From the NCBI RefSeq assembly GCF_900167435.1, contig NZ_FUWS01000003.1, forward strand, positions 434,001 to 498,000: a DNA stretch of 64,000 nucleotides, read 5' to 3'. The first letter of the stretch is position 1, and each line of letters opens with the position of its first letter. A model generated the notes under the pieces. That model worked only from the letters and a program-made list of their open reading frames with translations. It ran no database searches and was not told where the DNA came from. Origin of the DNA: Marinactinospora thermotolerans DSM 45154 (GTDB taxonomy: Bacteria > Actinomycetota > Actinomycetes > Streptosporangiales > Streptosporangiaceae). Position numbers and translations under genes: made by a program. Positions 59,380 through 64,000 of this stretch are shown one piece after another.

Positions 59380-59598
59380 ATGAGACGCCGTTATCGGCGC
59401 TACGCCTGGCTGATGGGCATCTGCCTGACCCTGTTCGCGGGTTCGCTGCCCGTGTACTACCTCGCCGGTACGGGGTGGGCGGTGGCGATGTGCGCGGTCG
59501 CGGCGGTCCTGCCACCGGTCGCCGTCATCATCGGCAACTCCGCGGACCCCACCGACCCGGCCGACCACGACGCCCGCTACGGCCCCAACTCCGAATGA
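59380..59598 (+). CDS. DUF3099-like small membrane protein
   Basis: A 72-residue protein with two helices: RYAWLMGICLTLFAGSLPVYYLAG and WAVAMCAVAAVLPPVAVIIGN. The pattern of a basic N-terminus, two helices and a PPVAxIxxN phrase matches the actinobacterial DUF3099 family, of unknown function. A polar acidic tail follows. ATG 59380 appears leaderless. Confidence 0.75.
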   Translation: MRRRYRRYAWLMGICLTLFAGSLPVYYLAGTGWAVAMCAVAAVLPPVAVIIGNSADPTDPADHDARYGPNSE

Positions 59599-59624
59599 TC
59601 CCGGCCGCCCCGCGGCGGCCGGGA
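59599..59624. terminator. Bidirectional hairpin
   Basis: TCCCGGCCGCC and GGCGGCCGGGA form a perfect 11-bp stem with a CCGC loop, directly after the DUF3099 stop and 8 bp from the stop of the convergent aminotransferase. Confidence 0.75.
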
Positions 59625-59632
59625 CCACGCCG

Positions 59633-60739
59633 CTAGCCCGCCGGACGGTCCAGGACCCGGCGCAGCGCGGCCAGGACCAGCTCGGCCCGATCGGGGCGCG
59701 CGTTGTGGCCCATCAGCCCGATGCGCCACACGGTCGAGGCGTACTCGCCCACACCGGCGCCGATCTCGATGCCGTACTCGGTGAGTAGCCGTTCGCGGAC
59801 CTTCACCGAGTCGACGTCCTCGGGCACCCACACCGTGGTCAGCTGGGGCAGCCGGTGCCCCTCGGCGGCGAACGGCTCCAGCCCCATCTCCGCCAGCCCC
59901 TCCTGGAGGCGGCGCCCCGCCTCGCGGTGGCGCTCGGCCACGGCGTCGACACCCTCCCGCGTGATCCGCTCCAGCGCCGACTCCAGGGACGCCACCATCG
60001 CCACCGGCGCGGTGTGGTGGTAGGCGCGCCCGCCCGGGCCGCCGCGCACGTAGGCGCCGAGCAGCCCCAGGTCCAGGTACCACACCGGCGGGGAGGCGAC
60101 CCGGCGCCGCCAGGCCCGCTCGGAGAAGGTGAAGGGGGCCAGCCCCGGCGCCACGCCCAGGCACTTCTGGGTACCGGAGTAGGCGACGTCCACCCCCCAC
60201 GCGTCCAAGGCCATCTCCATGCCGCCCAGCGAGGTCACGCAGTCGGCGACGAGCAGCGTCTCGGGGGAGCGGGCGCGCAGCGCCGCGCCCAGCGCCGCGA
60301 TGTCGCTCTCGACCCCGGTGGAGGTCTCGGCGTGCACGGCGGCCACGACCGCCGGGGCCGGATGGGCGTCCAGGACCCGTTCGACGTCGACGGGTTCGCC
60401 CCAGGTGTGGTCGACCCGCACGACCTCGGCGCCGTAGCGCGTCGCCACGTCGCACATGCGGGCGCCGAACAGCCCGTTGACCGCGACCACCACCACGTCG
60501 CCGGGCCGCACGGTGTTGGCGAACGCCGCCTCCATGCCGATCGACCCGGTCCCCGACAGGGGGAGCGTCAGCGGGTTCGCGGTGCCCCAGACCGTGCGTA
60601 GTCCGTCACACGCGCGCTCCAGGATCCGGATGAACTCGGGGTCCAGATGGCCGAGCAGCGGGGCGCTGAGCCCGGCCGTCGCCTCGGGATAGGGGTTGCT
60701 GGGTCCGGGACCCAGGAGGATGCGTTCGGTCAAGGACAT
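59633..60739 (-). CDS. Class V aminotransferase (alanine/serine-glyoxylate type)
   Basis: A 368-residue PLP enzyme. ILLGPGPSNPYPEATAGLSAPLLGHLDPEFIRILE is the start of the serine/alanine-glyoxylate aminotransferase family. PLSGTGSIGMEAAFAN, HAETSTGVESDIAAL and DCVTSLGGMEMALDAWGVDVAYSGTQKCLG (with the PLP Lys) follow. YHHTAPVAMVASLESAL is also typical. It moves an amino group to glyoxylate or pyruvate. ATG 60739 was chosen because a -10 TAGAGT lies just upstream on the same strand, so the message looks leaderless. Confidence 0.9.
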   Translation of the reverse strand: MSLTERILLGPGPSNPYPEATAGLSAPLLGHLDPEFIRILERACDGLRTVWGTANPLTLPLSGTGSIGMEAAFANTVRPGDVVVVAVNGLFGARMCDVATRYGAEVVRVDHTWGEPVDVERVLDAHPAPAVVAAVHAETSTGVESDIAALGAALRARSPETLLVADCVTSLGGMEMALDAWGVDVAYSGTQKCLGVAPGLAPFTFSERAWRRRVASPPVWYLDLGLLGAYVRGGPGGRAYHHTAPVAMVASLESALERITREGVDAVAERHREAGRRLQEGLAEMGLEPFAAEGHRLPQLTTVWVPEDVDSVKVRERLLTEYGIEIGAGVGEYASTVWRIGLMGHNARPDRAELVLAALRRVLDRPAG

Positions 60740-60745
60740 GGCGAT

Positions 60746-60757
60746 CACTCTAGAGTG
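60746..60757. promoter_or_regulatory. Palindromic promoter/operator CACTCTAGAGTG
   Basis: CACTCTAGAGTG is a perfect 12-bp palindrome. It reads TAGAGT on both strands, and the minus-strand copy is the likely -10 of the class V aminotransferase gene. A GntR- or TetR-type regulator could occupy it; none is encoded next to it. Confidence 0.5.
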
Positions 60758-60864
60758 TCACGGTCCCCCGTTTCCCCCGCCGCCCCCGAGGGCGGGCCCG
60801 CCGGCGCGCGCTCGGACCGCCGCCCGGACGGGGGCGAGGGGACACCCTGGGAGAGGAGGAGCAG

Positions 60865-61386
60865 ATGCCGGTGAACGGGACCGTGCCCGACGTCCACGGC
60901 CCGACGGCGCGGGTCGTGGCGATGGACGACCCCGCGACCGCGCCGATGATCGAGGGGCTGCGCGCCGAGTACACCCGCCGCTACGGGGCCGAGGCCGCCC
61001 AACGGGAGATGTCCTCCTACCCCCTGGCGGACTTCGCCGCCCCGCACGGGGCGGTGCTGCTACTGGAGGAAGAGGGCCGGGCGGTCGCCGGGGGCGCGCT
61101 GCGCCGCCTCGACGCCGGCACCGCGGAGTTCAAGCGGATCTGGACCGCCGAGGGGTGGCGCCGTCGCGGCCTGGGCCGCCGGGTCATGGCGGGGCTGGAG
61201 GAGCGCGCCGCCGCCCTGGGCTACCGGCGCGCCTACCTCACCACCGGCCCGGCCCAGCCCGAGGCCGTCGCGCTGTACACCCGCCTCGGCTACGAGCTGC
61301 TCGACGACGAGGGGTGGGGCGAGGACGGGGAGCGCCGCTACTACGCCTTCGCCAAACCCCTCGACGGACCCGTGGCGCCGCGGTGA
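60865..61386 (+). CDS. GNAT-family N-acetyltransferase
   Basis: A 173-residue GNAT protein. IWTAEGWRRRGLGRRVMAGLEERAAALGYRRAYL holds the acetyl-CoA-binding R-x-x-G-x-G motif A. PQPEAVALYTRLGYELL-like segments complete the fold. It acetylates an amine or a protein; the target is unknown. ATG 60865 has GAGAGGAGGAGC just upstream. A strong hairpin follows. Confidence 0.88.
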   Translation: MPVNGTVPDVHGPTARVVAMDDPATAPMIEGLRAEYTRRYGAEAAQREMSSYPLADFAAPHGAVLLLEEEGRAVAGGALRRLDAGTAEFKRIWTAEGWRRRGLGRRVMAGLEERAAALGYRRAYLTTGPAQPEAVALYTRLGYELLDDEGWGEDGERRYYAFAKPLDGPVAPR

Positions 61387-61394
61387 GCGGCGCG

Positions 61395-61425
61395 GCCTCC
61401 CCCGCCGGGAGCCGGCGGGGGAGGC
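61395..61425. terminator. Bidirectional terminator
   Basis: GCCTCCCCCGCCG and CGGCGGGGGAGGC form a perfect 13-bp stem with loop ggagc, between the convergent acetyltransferase and phosphatase genes. Confidence 0.8.
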
Positions 61426-61432
61426 GCCGGCC

Positions 61433-62719
61433 TCACGACAGGTCGGTGACCCGCTTGCCGTCGCCGCCCTTGTCGATGACGAAGGCGTCCACGACCGTGC
61501 CGTCGGCGGTCTTGGCCTGGTAGGTCAGCTCGTCCCCGTCCACCTCGACGATCTGGTAGGTCTGGGTGTCGCCGAGCTGGGTGCGGACCTCGGCGCCGCC
61601 ACGCTGCCAGTCGCTCGCGGTGGGCGTGTACATCTTCGGCCCGGTCACGGAGACGACGTAGACGGGGCCGGTGTGCACGTCAGGGTCGTCGGTGCGGTTG
61701 GCGACGAGGTTGCCGCGCCCGTAGGAGTGGTCGTGGCCCTGCAACACCAGGTCCACGTCGTACTCCTCCAGGACGTCCAGCCAGTAGTCGCGCACGACCG
61801 CGCCGCTGCGCCCCTCGCTGTTGGCGAAGACGGGCTGGTGGAAGGTCACCACCGTCCACGGGTTGGGGTTGTCGGCCAGCACCCCCTCCAACCACACCTG
61901 CTGGTCCTCCATCCAGTCGACGATGTCCAGCCACGGCGCGTTGGTGTAGTTGCTGTTCAGCGAGATGAAGCGGACGCCCTGGTAGTCGGTGTAGTAGGCG
62001 GTGCCGTCCAGGTCGTCGTCATCGGGGCCGTTGCCGGTCCCGGGGAAGTGGAGCGGCCAGTGCCCCGACAGCGACCAGCCGCTGTACTCGTGGTTGCCGG
62101 GGGTGGCGATGTGGTTCATCGAGGCGCCGTTGTCCGTCCCGACCGCGGCGAACCACTCGGCCCACTGCCCGTCGTTGTCGGCGTTGTTGACCAGGTCGCC
62201 GGCGTGCACGGTCAGCGCGGCGTCGGAGGCGTCGGCGTAGGCCGCGCGCACCACCGGCGCGGCGCCGGCGGTGATGTCGTTTTGGATGTCGCCCAGGTAC
62301 AGGAACGAGAAGGGGGCGGGGCCGTCGGCGGCGGTGCGGAAGGTGAACCACGCGCTCCACGTCGTCCCGTCGCCCACCCGGTAGCGGTAGTCGGTGGCGG
62401 GGGACAGGCCGGTGAGCGTGGCCCGGTAGTAGGTGCCGCCCCCGGCCGTGCCGGTGCGTGCGCCGTCCACCGTGACGGACGCGCCGCCCGACGCGGCGGT
62501 GAACTGCACCTTCGGCGCGGTCGCGGTGGTGGTGCGCCAGGTGACGGTCTGGGACGTGGCGGGCGACTCGGTGGGGACCAGCAGCACCCGTTCGGGCGTG
62601 GTCGCCGCGTGCGCGTCACCGGGGACGGCGAAGGGCAGGACGAGGCCGGCCAGCGCGCCGGCCAGCAGCAGGCGCGCGCCGCGGGACGCGGCGCGAGGGG
62701 AGGGGGGAACCGTGGGCAC
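61433..62719 (-). CDS. Secreted purple-acid-phosphatase-like metallophosphoesterase
   Basis: A 428-residue secreted protein. A signal peptide (GARLLLAGALAGLVLPFAVPGDAHA) is followed by a fibronectin-type III-like domain (about 45-130). The metallophosphoesterase comes next: FLYLGDIQND, VHAGDLVNNADNDGQWAEW, TPGNHEYSG, VVTFHQPVFAN and LQGHDHSYGRGNLV. This matches purple acid phosphatases, which use a two-metal centre to cleave phosphate esters outside the cell; the Tyr ligand is in HEYSG. GTG 62719 has GAGGAGATCCC upstream. No PhoP box is evident to me. Confidence 0.9.
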   Translation of the reverse strand: MPTVPPSPRAASRGARLLLAGALAGLVLPFAVPGDAHAATTPERVLLVPTESPATSQTVTWRTTTATAPKVQFTAASGGASVTVDGARTGTAGGGTYYRATLTGLSPATDYRYRVGDGTTWSAWFTFRTAADGPAPFSFLYLGDIQNDITAGAAPVVRAAYADASDAALTVHAGDLVNNADNDGQWAEWFAAVGTDNGASMNHIATPGNHEYSGWSLSGHWPLHFPGTGNGPDDDDLDGTAYYTDYQGVRFISLNSNYTNAPWLDIVDWMEDQQVWLEGVLADNPNPWTVVTFHQPVFANSEGRSGAVVRDYWLDVLEEYDVDLVLQGHDHSYGRGNLVANRTDDPDVHTGPVYVVSVTGPKMYTPTASDWQRGGAEVRTQLGDTQTYQIVEVDGDELTYQAKTADGTVVDAFVIDKGGDGKRVTDLS

Positions 62720-63060
62720 GGGATCTCCTCGGAAGGCGGGGGAGGGGGACGCCGGTCACGGTAATCGCGCCAGGGGACGCACACGTGAATCCGGTTCTAA
62801 CTTCGGTGTCCGTCCCGTCGCGCACGGTCACCTGGCCGGCGCGCCGCCCCGCGGACCGGTGGCACCCCCGTCACGTGCGGTGACACGCCTCCCGCCCCGC
62901 CCAGGGCGCGGCACCCGGCGTTCACGGCCCGTTCACACGGCCGCGGGGGGCGCCCGCCCGAAGCCGTCCATCGCCTCCCGGCACACGGGCTCATACGATG
63001 GGAGGAGGACCGCCCTGAGCGGCCCCCACCCAGCGCAGACCCGACGAGGAGAGCCAGACC
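62720..63060. other. Divergent intergenic region of phosphatase and aminopeptidase P
   Basis: About 340 bases without a gene. TACGAT (62994-62999) is a -10-like element for the rightward gene, about 60 bp before its start, without a clear -35. Confidence 0.4.
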
Positions 63061-64000
63061 GTGACCGAACACCAGCGTCCACAGACCGAGACCGGACAAG
63101 AAGGCGCCGCCGGTGACGCGCCGGTGTTCACGCCCCGCAAGAACGGCCCCTACCAGGGGGTCTCCGAGGAACTGGCCGAATGGATGCGCACCGGCTGGGC
63201 CGACACCGAGCGCACCGACCTGCCGCCCCTGGAGCAGGCCCCCTACACCGCCAAGCGGCGCGCCGCGCTGAGCGCCCGCTTCCCGGGCGAGCGCATCGTC
63301 GTGCCCGCGGGCAACCTCAAGGTCCGCTCCAACGACACCGAGTACCCGTTCCGCGCCGCCTCCGACTACGTCTACCTGACCGGTGACCAGTCCGAGGACG
63401 GCTGCCTGGTCATGGAGCCGCGCGACGGCGGCGGCCACGAGGCCACCGTCTACCTGCTGCCGCGCTCGGACCGCGGCAACGGCGAGTTCTGGCTCGACGG
63501 CCACGGCGAACTGTGGGTGGGGCGCCGCAACAGCCTCACCGAGGCGGCCCGGCTCCTCGGCACCGCCACCGGCGACGTCCGGCGGCTGCCCGAGATCCTG
63601 CGCGAGGCCCCCGCCGCCCCCACCCGGATCGTGCGCGGCCACGACGCCGCCCTGGAGGAGGTCCTGGCCGGGCTGCGCGAGGGCGACGGGGACGAGGCGG
63701 CCCGGCGCGACGAGGAGCTCGCCGTCCACCTGCACGACGCCCGCCTGGTGAAGGACGAGTGGGAGATCGGCCAGCTCCAGCGCGCCGTCGACTCCACCGT
63801 GCGCGGCTTCACCGACGTGGTGCGCGCCCTGCCGCAGGCCGAGGCCACCTCCGAGCGTTACATCGAGGGCACCTTCTTCCTGCGCGCCCGCGTCGAGGGC
63901 AACGACGTCGGCTACGGCACGATCGCCGCGGCCGGCCCCAACGCCACCACCCTGCACTGGGTGCGCAACGACGGCGCGGTGCGCCCCGGCGAGCTGCTGC
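63061..64000 (+). CDS. pepP: Aminopeptidase P (Xaa-Pro aminopeptidase), 3' end outside window
   Basis: The first 313 residues are visible. After a polar lead, PPLEQAPYTAKRRAALSARFPGERIVVPAGNLKVRSNDTEYPFRAASDYVYLTGDQSEDGCLVM is the N-terminal domain of Xaa-Pro aminopeptidase. DEWEIGQLQRAVDSTVRGFTDVVRALPQ and EGNDVGYGTIAAAGPNATTLHWVRNDG begin the pita-bread metallopeptidase domain. The metal ligands lie beyond the window edge. It removes N-terminal residues before proline. GTG 63061 has GAGGAG nine bases upstream. Confidence 0.9.
   Translation, partial: MTEHQRPQTETGQEGAAGDAPVFTPRKNGPYQGVSEELAEWMRTGWADTERTDLPPLEQAPYTAKRRAALSARFPGERIVVPAGNLKVRSNDTEYPFRAASDYVYLTGDQSEDGCLVMEPRDGGGHEATVYLLPRSDRGNGEFWLDGHGELWVGRRNSLTEAARLLGTATGDVRRLPEILREAPAAPTRIVRGHDAALEEVLAGLREGDGDEAARRDEELAVHLHDARLVKDEWEIGQLQRAVDSTVRGFTDVVRALPQAEATSERYIEGTFFLRARVEGNDVGYGTIAAAGPNATTLHWVRNDGAVRPGELL

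Overview
The window is very G+C-rich and densely coded. It has many GTG/TTG starts, ATGA/GTGA/TTGA gene overlaps and several apparently leaderless promoters. This points to a filamentous or related actinobacterium. The protein flavour resembles Nocardiopsaceae or streptosporangia-type organisms, but that is inference; no rRNA or other marker is present. I found no tRNA, rRNA, CRISPR array, insertion sequence or phage genes.

Layout. 1-5.5 kb: end of a lipid kinase gene, a single-domain globin, a small DUF6225-like protein, an unusual guanine deaminase fused to a C-terminal beta-propeller, and a cupin. 5.8-21.7 kb: the most interesting region. A COG0523 metallochaperone GTPase with a Zur-like box is followed by a two-armed locus that reads as a ribosomally made, azoline-modified peptide (RiPP) with its own importer. 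The leftward arm encodes a 36-residue precursor, a cyclodehydratase partner protein, an S15/CocE-type hydrolase, a YcaO cyclodehydratase, a SagB-like flavin dehydrogenase and a heterodimeric ABC transporter. The rightward arm encodes a beta-propeller protein, a prolyl oligopeptidase and a complete FecCD/BtuCD-type uptake system with a lipoprotein receptor. Both arms start from overlapping divergent promoters that share one 15-bp operator, similar to the box near the COG0523 gene. The simplest reading is a zinc (or other metal) starvation-induced peptide metallophore that is made, exported, recaptured and opened by peptidases.

21.8-32.2 kb: two short-chain dehydrogenases, a SpoIIE-type phosphatase, an MFS exporter, a small membrane protein, a PLP aminotransferase with a D-Ala-D-Ala-ligase-like partner, an orphan Imm7-like immunity protein and a methyltransferase. 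32.2-40.9 kb: a purine-catabolism block (NCS2 purine permease, three-subunit xanthine dehydrogenase, 8-oxoguanine/guanine deaminase-like hydrolase, PucR-type regulator). 41-52.7 kb: aldo/keto reductase, NUDIX hydrolase, membrane Ser/Thr kinase, MerR regulator with its promoter, DUF817 membrane protein, an NmtR-like metal sensor with a P1B-4-like metal ATPase, a WYL regulator, a flavin reductase-like protein and a threonine dehydratase-like enzyme. 52.7-56.5 kb: an alkanesulfonate operon (ssuDCBA). 56.7-64 kb: nitronate monooxygenase, HXXEE membrane protein, alpha/beta hydrolase, DUF3099 protein, class V aminotransferase, GNAT acetyltransferase, secreted purple-acid-phosphatase-like enzyme, and the start of an aminopeptidase P gene running off the window.

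All functions are read from sequence motifs and family resemblance by eye. No database search or structure prediction was run.
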